Below the pieces are notes generated by a model, which had not been told where the DNA came from, did no database searches, and saw only the letters and a list, made by a program, of their open reading frames with translations. Positions 1-9,056 of a stretch of DNA of 64,000 nucleotides are shown here, in pieces. How positions within the stretch are numbered: position 1 is the first letter of the stretch; each line of letters opens with the position of its first letter. Position numbers and translations under genes: made by a program. This stretch comes from Burkholderia diffusa (GTDB taxonomy: Bacteria; Pseudomonadota; Gammaproteobacteria; Burkholderiales; Burkholderiaceae): NCBI RefSeq assembly GCF_902499115.1, contig NZ_CABVPN010000027.1, positions 53,639-117,638 on the forward strand. The letters run 5' to 3'.

Positions 1-196
1 CTATTCGAGCAAGGGCACCGTCCCTTCCCACCTCGCGGTCATCGCGACCCTGATCGGTGCGCTGGCCGCGCACGAGATCGATTTCCGGCACGTCATCGGT
101 AAAACGGGTATCGAGCCTAAACGGCCGCGCGGCGTCGGTGCGTTTCCGGCAGCGCGCAAGCCGCGCGTGCGGAAGACCGCGAAAGCCGGCTCGTGA
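1..196 (+). CDS. C-terminal end of an unidentified protein (partial)
   Basis: An open frame enters from the left edge and stops at a TGA at 194-196, giving 64 residues. The first two thirds look like a folded C-terminus (a hydrophobic stretch reading HLAVIATLIGALAAHEI). The end is a basic Lys/Arg/Pro-rich tail with KPRVRKTAKAGS. I do not recognise the family and assign no function. The frame has ordinary Burkholderia codon use with GC-rich third positions, and its end faces the leftward ydiJ gene 100 bp away, so the two genes converge. Confidence 0.55.
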   Translation, partial: YSSKGTVPSHLAVIATLIGALAAHEIDFRHVIGKTGIEPKRPRGVGAFPAARKPRVRKTAKAGS

Positions 197-296
197 GCCG
201 GGACGGGCGCCAGTCGCGGCATCGCACGTGTCGCTCGATCCTGCGCGCGCCCGATACCGTCACGCCTGCTGCCGCGCCACACGCGCGGCCCGCCCG

Positions 297-3200
297 TCAC
301 CCCGCCGCACGCACGTGATCGAGCAGCGCCTGCAGCGGATGACGCACCTGCCGCGCGGACATGCGCTTCACCTGGCTGCGGCACGAATACCCGGTCGCCA
401 GCGCTTCGCCCTCCTCTTCCGGCGCATCGACATGCGCGGCCCACGATTGCGCATAGATCGCCTGCGACGTCTGCAGGTTGCGCGCCTCGTGCCCGTAGGT
501 CCCCGACATCCCGCAGCAGCCGGCCGCCTGAACCGCCAGGCGCAGCCCGCGACGCGCGAACACCTGTGCCCACTGCTTGCCGCTGTCCGGCGCGTTGGTC
601 TTCTCGGTGCAATGCGGCAGCAGCCGATACGGTGCCGATACGCTGTCCGAACCCGCGCCCGCCGCCGCCTCCGGCAGCGCGTGCAGCAACCACTCCTGCG
701 GCAGCGCAACCTTCGGCACGTCGGCGAGCCCCGTCACCTTCAGGTATTCCTGGCGATACGTGAGCGTCATCGCCGGATCGAGGCCGACCAGCGCGACGCC
801 TGAGCGTGCGAGCGCGGCCAGTTGGGTCGCATTGCGAATCGCCGCCTGCTCGAACGCGCGAAGGAAGCCCTGCACGTGCAGCGCCTTGCCGTTCGGCGCG
901 AGCGGCGCGAGCCACACCTGGAAGCCGACGCGCGCCGCCAGCTCGATCAGCGTCGCCAGTTGCTCGGTATCGAAATAGCGCGTGAACGTGTCCTGCACGA
1001 TCACGACGCTGCGCGCGCGCTGCACATCGCTCAGCGCGGCGAGCGCCCGCGGATCGGCCGGCCGCACGTTCCACTGCCGGATCACGGCCGCGAGGTCAAA
1101 GCGGCTCAGGAGCGGGCTGTCGACCATACCGAGGTGCCGCTCGAGCAGCATGCGCACCCAGCCGGCGCGCATCAGGCCGTTGTACAGCGCGGGCACGCGC
1201 GCCATCCACGGCATCGTGAATTCGAGCGAGCCGATCAGGTAGTCGCGCAGCGGCCGCAGGTAGCGCTGGTGATACAGCTCGAGAAAACGCGAGCGAAACT
1301 CGGGCACGTTGACCTTGACCGGGCACTGCCCCGCACACGACTTGCACGCGAGACAGCCGGCCATCGCGTCGTACACCTCGTGCGAGAAGTCGGCTTCCCC
1401 GCTGCGCGCGGCGCGGCTGTTGCGCCAGCGGGCAACGAGGCCACGCATGAACGGCTGCCGCGCGCGCGCCGCCGCGACGACGTCGATGCCGGCCTGTCCT
1501 TGCAGACGCAACCATTCGCGCATCAACGACGCGCGCCCCTTCGGCGACTGCACGCGTTCGCGCGTCACCTTCCACGACGGGCACATCGCGTCGTCCGGAT
1601 CGAAGTTGTAGCACGCGCCGTTGCCGTTGCAGTGCATCGCCGTGCCGTAGCTCTGCCACACGCGCTCGTCGATCTGCCGGTCGTGGTCGCCGCGCGTCGG
1701 CACTTCGTCGATCTTCAGCAGCCGCAGCGTGTTGTCCGGCGGCGTCGCGATCTTGCCCGGGTTGAACTGGTTGTGCGGATCGAACGCGGCCTTCAGCTGC
1801 TGCAGCGACGGATACAGCTCTCCGAAGAACGCCGGCGCATATTCGGAGCGCACGCCCTTGCCGTGTTCGCCCCATAACAGGCCACCGTGCCGCCGCGTGA
1901 GTTCGGCCACCGCGTCCGACACCGGCCGCACCAGCGCGGCCTGCCGCGGGTCCTTCATGTCCAGCGCCGGGCGCACGTGCAGCACGCCCGCGTCGACGTG
2001 ACCGAACATCCCGTACTGCAGCCCGTGGCCGTCGAGCAGCGCGCGGAATTCGGCGATATACGCGGCGAGATTCTCGGGCGGCACCGCCGTGTCCTCGACG
2101 AACGGTTGCGGGCGCGCCTCGCCCTGCACATTGCCGAGCAGGCCGACCGCGCGCTTGCGCATCGCGTACACGCGCTTCACCGCGTCGTCGCCGGCCGCGA
2201 GCGTGTGCCCCAGCCGCTCGACGCTCGTGTCGGTGCGCAAATGCTCGACGAATGCACGCACGCGCGCATCGACGTCGTCGGCATCGTCGCCGCTGAATTC
2301 GATCAGGTTGATGCCGAGCGTCGGACGCGCGTCGTCCTGCGGAAAATACTCGGCCACGCTGCTCCACACGAAATCCTTCATCGCGAGCATCAGCACCTTC
2401 GAGTCGACCGTCTCGATCGACAGCGGCTTGAGTTCGAGCAGCGCACGCGCATCGCGCAGCGCGTCCATGAAGCCGGCGTAGCGCACGTTGACCAGCACCG
2501 AATACTTCGGGATCGGCAGCACGTTCAGCTTCGCCTCGACGACGAAGCCGAGCGAGCCTTCGGCGCCGCACAGCACGCTGTTCAGGTTGAAGCGGCCGTC
2601 CGGTTCGCGCAGGTGCGCGAGGTCATAGCCGGTCAGGCAGCGATTGAGCTTCGGAAACTTCGCTTCGATCAGCGCGGCCTTGTCGTCGCTGATGCGGCGC
2701 GCGGTGCGATAGACCTTGCCGATGCGGTCCTGCCGCGCGCAGCGGCGCTCCAGTTCGTCGTCCGCGAGCGCGTCGCTGTGCAAGTGCTCGCCGCCCATCA
2801 GCACGAAGTCGAGCGCGAGCACGTGGTCGCGTGTCTTGCCGTACGTGCAGCTGCCCTGCCCGCTCGCGTCGGTGTTGATCATCCCGCCGACCGTCGCACG
2901 GTTCGACGTCGACAGCTCGGGCGCGAAAAAGAGGCCATGCGGCTTCAGCGCGGCGTTGAGCTGGTCCTTGACGACGCCCGCCTGCACGCGCACCCAGCGC
3001 TCGTCCGCGTTGATTTCCAGAATCCGGTTCATGTTGCGCGACAGATCCACGACCACACCGTCGGTCAGCGACTGCCCGTTGGTGCCCGTGCCGCCGCCTC
3101 GCGCCGCCACCGCGACGTCGCGGTGCGCGGGCTCGGCGAGCAGCCGGGCCACCAGCCGGACGTCGTCCGCATGCGCGGGACAGATCACCGCTTGCGGCAG

Positions 3201-3356
3201 GCGCTGGTAGATCGAGTTGTCGGTGGCCTGAACCGTCCGATTCGCATGGTCCGCGCGGATTTCCCCGGCGAATCCGGCCGCCTGGAGGGCGGCGAGAAAG
3301 TCACGGTACGCGTTCGCGGGCGGGCTGGCGGGACGGGGCAACGGGGCGATCGACAT
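297..3356 (-). CDS. ydiJ: YdiJ-type FAD-linked oxidase / Fe-S protein (D-2-hydroxyacid dehydrogenase family)
   Basis: This 1019-residue protein matches E. coli YdiJ (about 1018 aa) in length and layout. An N-terminal FAD_binding_4 domain carries RGGGTGTNGQS near residues 86-96. An FAD-oxidase C domain follows, then a ferredoxin-type section with the Cys-rich motif CLACKSCAGQCP, and finally a CCG-type domain containing AGCCGMSGTYGHE. The family oxidises D-2-hydroxyacids (D-lactate-like; E. coli YdiJ has been linked to D-2-hydroxyglutarate) and passes electrons through Fe-S clusters, probably at the inner membrane. The frame stays open upstream to 3485, but the ATG at 3354-3356 gives the family N-terminus (TDNSIYQ near residue 45-51). 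A divergent LysR gene 150 bp away is its likely regulator. The exact substrate is not evident. Confidence 0.9.
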   Translation of the reverse strand: MSIAPLPRPASPPANAYRDFLAALQAAGFAGEIRADHANRTVQATDNSIYQRLPQAVICPAHADDVRLVARLLAEPAHRDVAVAARGGGTGTNGQSLTDGVVVDLSRNMNRILEINADERWVRVQAGVVKDQLNAALKPHGLFFAPELSTSNRATVGGMINTDASGQGSCTYGKTRDHVLALDFVLMGGEHLHSDALADDELERRCARQDRIGKVYRTARRISDDKAALIEAKFPKLNRCLTGYDLAHLREPDGRFNLNSVLCGAEGSLGFVVEAKLNVLPIPKYSVLVNVRYAGFMDALRDARALLELKPLSIETVDSKVLMLAMKDFVWSSVAEYFPQDDARPTLGINLIEFSGDDADDVDARVRAFVEHLRTDTSVERLGHTLAAGDDAVKRVYAMRKRAVGLLGNVQGEARPQPFVEDTAVPPENLAAYIAEFRALLDGHGLQYGMFGHVDAGVLHVRPALDMKDPRQAALVRPVSDAVAELTRRHGGLLWGEHGKGVRSEYAPAFFGELYPSLQQLKAAFDPHNQFNPGKIATPPDNTLRLLKIDEVPTRGDHDRQIDERVWQSYGTAMHCNGNGACYNFDPDDAMCPSWKVTRERVQSPKGRASLMREWLRLQGQAGIDVVAAARARQPFMRGLVARWRNSRAARSGEADFSHEVYDAMAGCLACKSCAGQCPVKVNVPEFRSRFLELYHQRYLRPLRDYLIGSLEFTMPWMARVPALYNGLMRAGWVRMLLERHLGMVDSPLLSRFDLAAVIRQWNVRPADPRALAALSDVQRARSVVIVQDTFTRYFDTEQLATLIELAARVGFQVWLAPLAPNGKALHVQGFLRAFEQAAIRNATQLAALARSGVALVGLDPAMTLTYRQEYLKVTGLADVPKVALPQEWLLHALPEAAAGAGSDSVSAPYRLLPHCTEKTNAPDSGKQWAQVFARRGLRLAVQAAGCCGMSGTYGHEARNLQTSQAIYAQSWAAHVDAPEEEGEALATGYSCRSQVKRMSARQVRHPLQALLDHVRAAG

Positions 3357-3508
3357 GGGGTAAAAGCGCAAGGTGGACGAACCGGTGTGCTCGCGTGCTC
3401 GGAAACATGAGTTTTGAGCAAGTTTCCACGCGACCGGGAATTCCAGTATCTTTGTAAATTCCGCGAGAAACAAACGAATTCTCATCCGGCGAATATTGCA
3501 TAAAACTC

Positions 3509-4399
3509 ATGAATTACCGTCGCCTCACCCCATCGATGTCGCTGCTGCTCGTGTTCGAGGCAGCCGCGCGGCACGAAAGCTACACGCGTGCAGCCGAGGA
3601 ACTGTCGCTGAGCCAGAGCGCGATCAGCCGGCAGGTCCAGACGCTCGAGGATCAACTCGGCGTGCCGCTGTTCCGGCGCGAGGGCCGTTCCGTGAAGCTG
3701 ACCGAAGTCGGGCGCCGCTACTTCGTCGAGCTGAGCGGCGCACTGGGGCGCATCCGCGGCGCGACGCTGCAGGCGATGTCCCACCAGGCCGGCGCCGGGA
3801 CGCTGCGGCTCGCGACGTTGCCGACGTTCGGATCGAAATGGCTGCTGCCGCACCTGCACGACTTCTACGCGGCGCATCCGGGTGTGACCGTGCACCTTCA
3901 TTCGCGGATCGGCGCGATCGATTTCCTCAACGACGACCTCGACGCAGCCATCACCGTCGGCGCGGACGACTGGCCCGGCCTGCACGCGCATCGGCTGTAC
4001 AACGAGTTCCTGATCGCGATCGCGAGCCCCGACGCGGGCAGGCGCCGCAAGGCCGAAGCACGCACGCCTGCCTGGGCCGCGCAGCAGACGCTGCTGGGCG
4101 TAACGAGCAACCAGCAGGCGTGGGCCGAATGGTTCTCGCACTATCGGCTCGACCATCGCCAGATGCGTATCGGCCCGAGCTTCGAGCTGACGTCGCACCT
4201 GATCCAGGCCGTGCGGGCCGGGATGGGGATCGGGCTGGTGCCGAAGGTGCTGGTGGAAGACGAACTGAGCCGCAACGAGCTCGTGTCGATCGGTGACGCG
4301 ATTACCAGCCAGCGCAGCTATTACCTCGTCTATCCGCCGGGGAACGAAACGCTGCCGTCGCTCGTGGCGTTCCGCGAATGGTTGCTGAACTCGTGCTGA
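3509..4399 (+). CDS. LysR-family regulator, GcvA-like
   Basis: A 296-residue LysR-type regulator. The N-terminal winged helix-turn-helix includes SYTRAAEELSLSQSAISRQV, and RREGRSVKLTEVGRRY ends the DNA-binding domain. The effector domain follows, with the GcvA-type signature FGSKWLLPHLHDF. It is divergent from ydiJ with about 150 bp between starts, the usual arrangement for a LysR protein controlling its neighbour, so it probably responds to a hydroxyacid or its product. That role is inferred from position only. Confidence 0.9.
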   Translation: MNYRRLTPSMSLLLVFEAAARHESYTRAAEELSLSQSAISRQVQTLEDQLGVPLFRREGRSVKLTEVGRRYFVELSGALGRIRGATLQAMSHQAGAGTLRLATLPTFGSKWLLPHLHDFYAAHPGVTVHLHSRIGAIDFLNDDLDAAITVGADDWPGLHAHRLYNEFLIAIASPDAGRRRKAEARTPAWAAQQTLLGVTSNQQAWAEWFSHYRLDHRQMRIGPSFELTSHLIQAVRAGMGIGLVPKVLVEDELSRNELVSIGDAITSQRSYYLVYPPGNETLPSLVAFREWLLNSC

Positions 4400-4436
4400 A
4401 ACACCGCGGGTCAGGCCGCGATCCGATGATCGCCGG

Positions 4437-5288
4437 TCACGCGCGCCATTCGTCGAGAATCTGCTCGGCGAGGTAGTCGCACGGCGCACGCGCGGACTGC
4501 GCACTGCGCGCAAGCACGACCTCGAGCTCCCCCAGCGGCGGCAGCCCGTGGGCCTCCGAAAGCTGAACGAGATGATCGGGAATGCAGCAACGCGCCAGCG
4601 GCGCGACAGCGAGCCCGGCCTCGACCATGCTGAGCAGCCCGAGGTAGCTCGGGCTTTCATACGACATCCGGAACGGGATGTGCTGCCGGTTCAGCGCCTT
4701 GATCGCGTGATCGCGCGCCATGCTGCCGCCGTGCGTGAAAAAGGCCACCGGCAGCGGCCGCTCTTCCCAGACGTTCCGTTTCGGCGACCCGGTCCAGACG
4801 ATCGGCTCCATCCGGATCAGCTCGCCGGTCACGCCCTTGATCCGCGTGAGACACGCGAGGTCGACCGTGTTGTCCTTCAGCATCGGCACGAGTGCGCTGC
4901 TCGGCTGGCCGATCACGCGCACTTCCACGCGCGGGTGCATTGCGGCGAATTTGCCGAGCACCTGCGGCAGCAGCGACGAGATGTAGTCGTCGGGCACGCC
5001 GATCGTCACGCGACCGCGGATCTCCGGGCGCACCACCGACGCCCACGCCTCGTCGCGCATCGCCAGCATCCGGCGCCCGTATTCGGCGAGCGTCCTGCCG
5101 TCGTCGGTGGCCGTCACGTTGCGCGTATCGCGGATGAAGAGCGGCTTGCCGAGCGCATCTTCCAGCGCCTTGATCTGCATGCTCACCGCCGACGGCGACC
5201 GATGCACGGCCTGCGCGCCCTGCGCGAACGATCCGGATTCCGCAACTGCCACCACCATCGCCAGCACATCGAGGTCGAGCTTCTTCAT
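4437..5288 (-). CDS. LysR-family regulator
   Basis: A 283-residue LysR regulator. Its HTH lies in GSFAQGAQAVHRSPSAVSMQ (about residues 19-38), followed by a periplasmic-binding-like effector domain. It is divergent from the LysE-type exporter that starts at 5395. The shared 106-bp spacer holds an inverted repeat (5294-5306) fitting a LysR half-site pair, so it most likely controls the exporter and itself. The effector is not evident. Genes of this pattern (lysG/argP-like beside lysE) often sense the exported amino acid. Confidence 0.9.
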   Translation of the reverse strand: MKKLDLDVLAMVVAVAESGSFAQGAQAVHRSPSAVSMQIKALEDALGKPLFIRDTRNVTATDDGRTLAEYGRRMLAMRDEAWASVVRPEIRGRVTIGVPDDYISSLLPQVLGKFAAMHPRVEVRVIGQPSSALVPMLKDNTVDLACLTRIKGVTGELIRMEPIVWTGSPKRNVWEERPLPVAFFTHGGSMARDHAIKALNRQHIPFRMSYESPSYLGLLSMVEAGLAVAPLARCCIPDHLVQLSEAHGLPPLGELEVVLARSAQSARAPCDYLAEQILDEWRA

Positions 5289-5293
5289 TTTAT

Positions 5294-5306
5294 TCAGAAA
5301 ATCTGA
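5294..5306. promoter_or_regulatory. Candidate LysR operator between lysR and the LysE exporter
   Basis: TCAGA-AAA-TCTGA is a perfect 5-bp inverted repeat with a 3-bp spacer, in the AT-rich spacer between two divergent starts. It lies 6 bp upstream of the lysR start codon. LysR proteins bind dyads of this size. The assignment is by position and symmetry only. Confidence 0.4.
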
Positions 5307-5394
5307 TCAATCGATTCAGTTTATCCCGTTTTACTGTTCACCTCCACGGTCGGACAATGAATCCCGTCAGCACTCGTTGCAGGAAGCGGAAAAC

Positions 5395-6042
5395 ATGCAT
5401 ACGTCCGGATCGCTCTACGGATTTCTCGCCATCGGCGGCATGCTCGCGGTCACGCCGGGGCCGAACATGGTCTACGTGATGTCGCGCTCGATCGCGCAAG
5501 GGCGCGCGGCCGGGCTCATTTCGCTGGCCGGCGTGATGATCGGTTACCTGTTCTACATGTTCGGCGCGGCGTTCGGCATCACGACGCTGTTCATGAGCGT
5601 GCCTTATGCGGGCAGCGTGCTGGGCGCGATCGGTGCGGCCTACCTGCTGTACCTCGCTTGGCAGGCGGTCAGGCCCGGCGGCCGTTCGCCGTTCGAGGTG
5701 CGGACACTGCCTAACGAGCAGCCGCTGCGGCTGCTGGCGATGGGCGCGACGACCAGCGTGCTGAATCCGAAGCTCGCGATGCTGTTCGTGTCGCTGCTGC
5801 CGCAATTCATCGACTACCGGCAAGGTAGTGTGTTCGGCCAGTCGCTGTTTCTCGGTTCACTGCTGATCGTCGCGTTCGCGTCGGCAAACGGGCTGGTGGC
5901 GATCTGCTCGAGCAGCATCGCGAAGTTCCTGCACGGGCGCCCGATGCTGCTGCTCGCGCAGCGCTGGGCGATGGGTCTTATCCTCGGCGGCCTCGGTGTG
6001 CAGATGGTTGTCGACGCATCGAAGATGGCGGGTGTGGCGTAA
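5395..6042 (+). CDS. LysE/RhtB-family amino-acid exporter
   Basis: A 215-residue integral membrane protein with the LysE-family opening FLAIGGMLAVTPGPNMVYVM (the conserved TPGPN motif). It has about six hydrophobic segments and a conserved middle motif TSVLNPKLAMLFVSLLPQF. The family exports amino acids or small amino compounds across the inner membrane by proton antiport. The ATG at 5395 is preceded by AGGAAG. It is divergent from a LysR gene likely to control it. The substrate is unknown. Confidence 0.92.
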   Translation: MHTSGSLYGFLAIGGMLAVTPGPNMVYVMSRSIAQGRAAGLISLAGVMIGYLFYMFGAAFGITTLFMSVPYAGSVLGAIGAAYLLYLAWQAVRPGGRSPFEVRTLPNEQPLRLLAMGATTSVLNPKLAMLFVSLLPQFIDYRQGSVFGQSLFLGSLLIVAFASANGLVAICSSSIAKFLHGRPMLLLAQRWAMGLILGGLGVQMVVDASKMAGVA

Positions 6043-6139
6043 TGGCCGCGAGTATGTCTGAAATGAAATCGGCCAGCAGACGCCACACTGCCGGCTGTCA
6101 CGCACATCAAGCTTTGAACGCGCCGTCGATGCAGCGCAT

Positions 6140-7588
6140 TCACTTCGTCAGCAGTTCGGCTTCCAGCTCGCGCAACCGTTCCGGAAACCGAACGCGCAGC
6201 ACCAGAAACCACCCGAGCCCAATCGCCAGCAGCGCGACGAACACATAAGGCAGCCATGCGTAGACGCCTTCCGGCACCGGATACACGCTGCCGGCGAGCG
6301 GAATCGCGAGCAGCACGACGGCAACGACGCTGATCGCCACGTGCCGCGCGCGAAGCTTGCGCTGCCGGTGCAGATAAAGCGGCGCGCCGATCGCGACCAG
6401 CACGTAGGCGAGCAGCCAGCCATACGTCGCGATCGAGCTGAGATAGCCGTACGAATCGAGCAGCGCCGTGCCCCGCGCCGTCAACACCAGCGCGGTCGCC
6501 AGCGCCAGCGCCGCAATCAACGCGACTGCGACGTGCGGCGTCGCATTCGTCGCGTGCGCACGCCCGGTCGACGCATGCAGCACACCCTGCCGCCCGAACG
6601 TGTAGACGATCCGCGCCGCCGCATTGATCGACGAGAAGAACGCCGCGAAGAAGCTCAACGCCACTCCCGCGTCGATCAGCACGCCGATCCACCCGGCGCC
6701 CAGTCGATGCGCCAGCACCGCGAGCGGGCCGTCAACGCGGTCGAGCGGCGGCGTCTGGCCGTGGAACGCGCTCACCATTCCGTATGCGCCGATCACGAAC
6801 AGGATCGCGGGCCCGACCACGCTGATCAGCACCGCGCGCGGAATCGCGCGAAACGGATCGCGCGCCTCGGCGCCGAGCACGGTCGCGCTCTCGAAACCCG
6901 TGAAGCTGAAGAACGCGAGCACCATCCCGAGCTGAAGCTGCGTCGGCTTCACGCCTTCGAGCGTGAGCTGTGCGCGATCGACCGGATGCGTGCCGAACGC
7001 GATCGTCGCGATCACGACGCTGGCGATCAGCAGCAACGTCGCGAGTTCGACGAGCAGCGTGAAGCGCGTGGAAAGCCGGATGTCGCGAAACGCGATATAC
7101 CACGCGGCGAACGCGGTAACGATCGTGAGGCCCAGCACCGTGCCGACCGGCGTCGCGCTGCCGAGCAGCCCCGTTTCGCGGCCGAGCACGAGAAACGTGT
7201 TGATCGTTCCCTGCAGGATGCCTGCTGCTGCCACCGCATAGGCGATCAGCAGCGACCAGCCGCAGATGGCGCCCCAGATCGGTCCGATGCCGGCCGACAC
7301 GTATGCGTATAGCGCGCCCGGCGACGCCGAATCCCGCGCGAACACCGAGATGCTCCACGACGAGAACAGCAGCGCGACGATGGCGAACACGTATGCAAGC
7401 CACGTGCCGTTACCGGCCGTCGCGAATACGGCAGGGATCAGCACGCCGATCCCGCCCGACACGCCGACGAGCCCGATCGACTGCGCGATCAGTTCGGGCA
7501 GGCTCAGGTAGTTGCGCCGCAGGCCGCCCGCCTGCCGCGCGGCGTCTTGCGCAGGCAGCGCCTGCGCGGATGTTGCCGGATAACTCAT
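6140..7588 (-). CDS. APC-family permease, probably last gene of the sfn operon
   Basis: A 482-residue amino-acid/polyamine/organocation permease with about 12 hydrophobic segments. The N-terminal signature LSLPELIAQSIGLVGVSGGI and the motif LAFFSFTGFESATVLGAEAR are typical of APC transporters. It begins 63 bp after the sfnB stop on the same strand, with GAGG before the ATG. It is therefore probably co-transcribed with sfnG-sfnB, which suggests uptake of an organosulfur or amino-acid-like substrate. No substrate can be named from the sequence. Confidence 0.9.
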   Translation of the reverse strand: MSYPATSAQALPAQDAARQAGGLRRNYLSLPELIAQSIGLVGVSGGIGVLIPAVFATAGNGTWLAYVFAIVALLFSSWSISVFARDSASPGALYAYVSAGIGPIWGAICGWSLLIAYAVAAAGILQGTINTFLVLGRETGLLGSATPVGTVLGLTIVTAFAAWYIAFRDIRLSTRFTLLVELATLLLIASVVIATIAFGTHPVDRAQLTLEGVKPTQLQLGMVLAFFSFTGFESATVLGAEARDPFRAIPRAVLISVVGPAILFVIGAYGMVSAFHGQTPPLDRVDGPLAVLAHRLGAGWIGVLIDAGVALSFFAAFFSSINAAARIVYTFGRQGVLHASTGRAHATNATPHVAVALIAALALATALVLTARGTALLDSYGYLSSIATYGWLLAYVLVAIGAPLYLHRQRKLRARHVAISVVAVVLLAIPLAGSVYPVPEGVYAWLPYVFVALLAIGLGWFLVLRVRFPERLRELEAELLTK

Positions 7589-7651
7589 CGATTTGCCTCG
7601 TCAGGGATGAACCGGTGCGGCGTGCGCCGCGTCGGCGTCGGCGGCCGCCCG

Positions 7652-8881
7652 TCAATTCCAGGAATGGCGCGCAGGCTTCACGCCGTTGAGGTAGTAGCTG
7701 CCGATCGCGTGGTACTTCCAGCGCACCGGGTCGTGCAGTGTGTGCACGCGCGCGTTGCGCCAGTGGCGGTCGAAGTTGTATTTCGCCAGCGTCGATTTGC
7801 TGCCGCCGAGTTCGAACAGCTTGCTCGCGGCAAGCAGCGACACTTCGGTCGTCGCGATCTTCGCCTCGCCGACCGCGATAGCGGCCTGCGCGACCGCCTC
7901 CTCGCCCGGCTCGTGCTTCGCCGCGTCGACGAAGCGCCCCGAGCGCGCGAGCAGCGCTTCGGCCGCATGCACGCGGTACGCGATATCGCCGATCTGCGCG
8001 ACCGTCAGCGGGTCCTCGCTCGCGCGTTCGACGCCGCTGTCGATCCACGGGCGCGCATGCTGCCGCACGAACGCGATCGTGTCCTGCAGCGCGGCGCGCG
8101 CGATGCCGAGGTCGATCGCGGCGGTCGTGATCTGCGCAAACGGGCCCGCGAAGGTCGGGCGGTCGTACGAACGCTGCGTGTGGAAGATCTCGAACGCGCT
8201 CACACGCACGTTCTCGACGATCACCGTGCCGCTCGCGGTCGTGCGTTGCCCGAAGCCGCTCCAGTCGTCCACCACGGTCAGCCCCGGCGCGCCCTGCCGC
8301 ACGAACGCGAGCACCGCCTGGTCCGACTCGTCGAGCGCAAGCACCGGAATCCAGTGCGCGAACAGCGTGCCGGTCGAATAGAACTTGCGGCCATTCAGCA
8401 CGAACGCGTCGCCGTCGCGGCGCACGCGCGTCTGGATATCGAGCACGTTCTTGCCGCCGGCCTCGGAAAACGCATTGCCGTAGCGCGTGCCCTTCAGAAC
8501 GAGATCGAAGAAGAAGCGCTTTTGCGCGTCGCTGCCTTCGAGACGGATGTACTCGATCAGGCAGTAGTGGTTCTGCGGTATCTGGCCGACCGACGGGTCC
8601 GCCTGCGACACGATCGCGATCACTTCGGCGAGCGTCACGCTCGACACCTCCGCGCCGCCGTATTCACGCGGGACGGTGATGCCCCACAGGCCGCTCGACG
8701 AGAACAGCTCGATCTCGACGAACGGCAGTTTCCGCTCGCGGTCGCGCAGCGCGGCGTGCTCCGCCAGTCGCGCCGCGACCTGGTGTGCGACGTCGATCGC
8801 TTCGGCGTCGGAGCCGATGACGGGAACGGACGTAGCGCCCGCTTGCGATTGCGTGTTTTCTTCGATGATTTCCGTCGACAT
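7652..8881 (-). CDS. sfnB: SfnB-family acyl-CoA-dehydrogenase-like sulfur acquisition oxidoreductase
   Basis: A 409-residue flavoprotein of the acyl-CoA dehydrogenase fold. Features include SSGLWGITVPREYGGAEV near the N-terminus, SQADPSVGQIPQNHY, NAFSEAGGKNVLDIQT and the C-terminal YNFDRHWRNARVHTLHDPVR. The last two resemble the DszC/SfnB branch rather than fatty-acid enzymes. SfnB is associated with assimilation of dimethyl sulfone and related organosulfur compounds during sulfate limitation. The frame is open to 8980, but the ATG at 8879-8881 gives the usual N-terminus. It lies downstream of sfnG on the same strand with a 175-bp gap. Its exact reaction is not settled in the family. Confidence 0.88.
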   Translation of the reverse strand: MSTEIIEENTQSQAGATSVPVIGSDAEAIDVAHQVAARLAEHAALRDRERKLPFVEIELFSSSGLWGITVPREYGGAEVSSVTLAEVIAIVSQADPSVGQIPQNHYCLIEYIRLEGSDAQKRFFFDLVLKGTRYGNAFSEAGGKNVLDIQTRVRRDGDAFVLNGRKFYSTGTLFAHWIPVLALDESDQAVLAFVRQGAPGLTVVDDWSGFGQRTTASGTVIVENVRVSAFEIFHTQRSYDRPTFAGPFAQITTAAIDLGIARAALQDTIAFVRQHARPWIDSGVERASEDPLTVAQIGDIAYRVHAAEALLARSGRFVDAAKHEPGEEAVAQAAIAVGEAKIATTEVSLLAASKLFELGGSKSTLAKYNFDRHWRNARVHTLHDPVRWKYHAIGSYYLNGVKPARHSWN

Positions 8882-9056
8882 GAAATTTCCGGCAAATCCC
8901 TTGAATCGGTTGACGACGCCGTGCAGGCAGCCGCCGACCTCCTGTTTCGATATCCGAAACGTCAAACCGGGTACGCTCACGATGGCCGCCGCCGGCGCAC
9001 CCTTCGATCGTCCGGTGCGGCCCGCTTGACCGCCTGCGACTCGCTGACCGCCTACA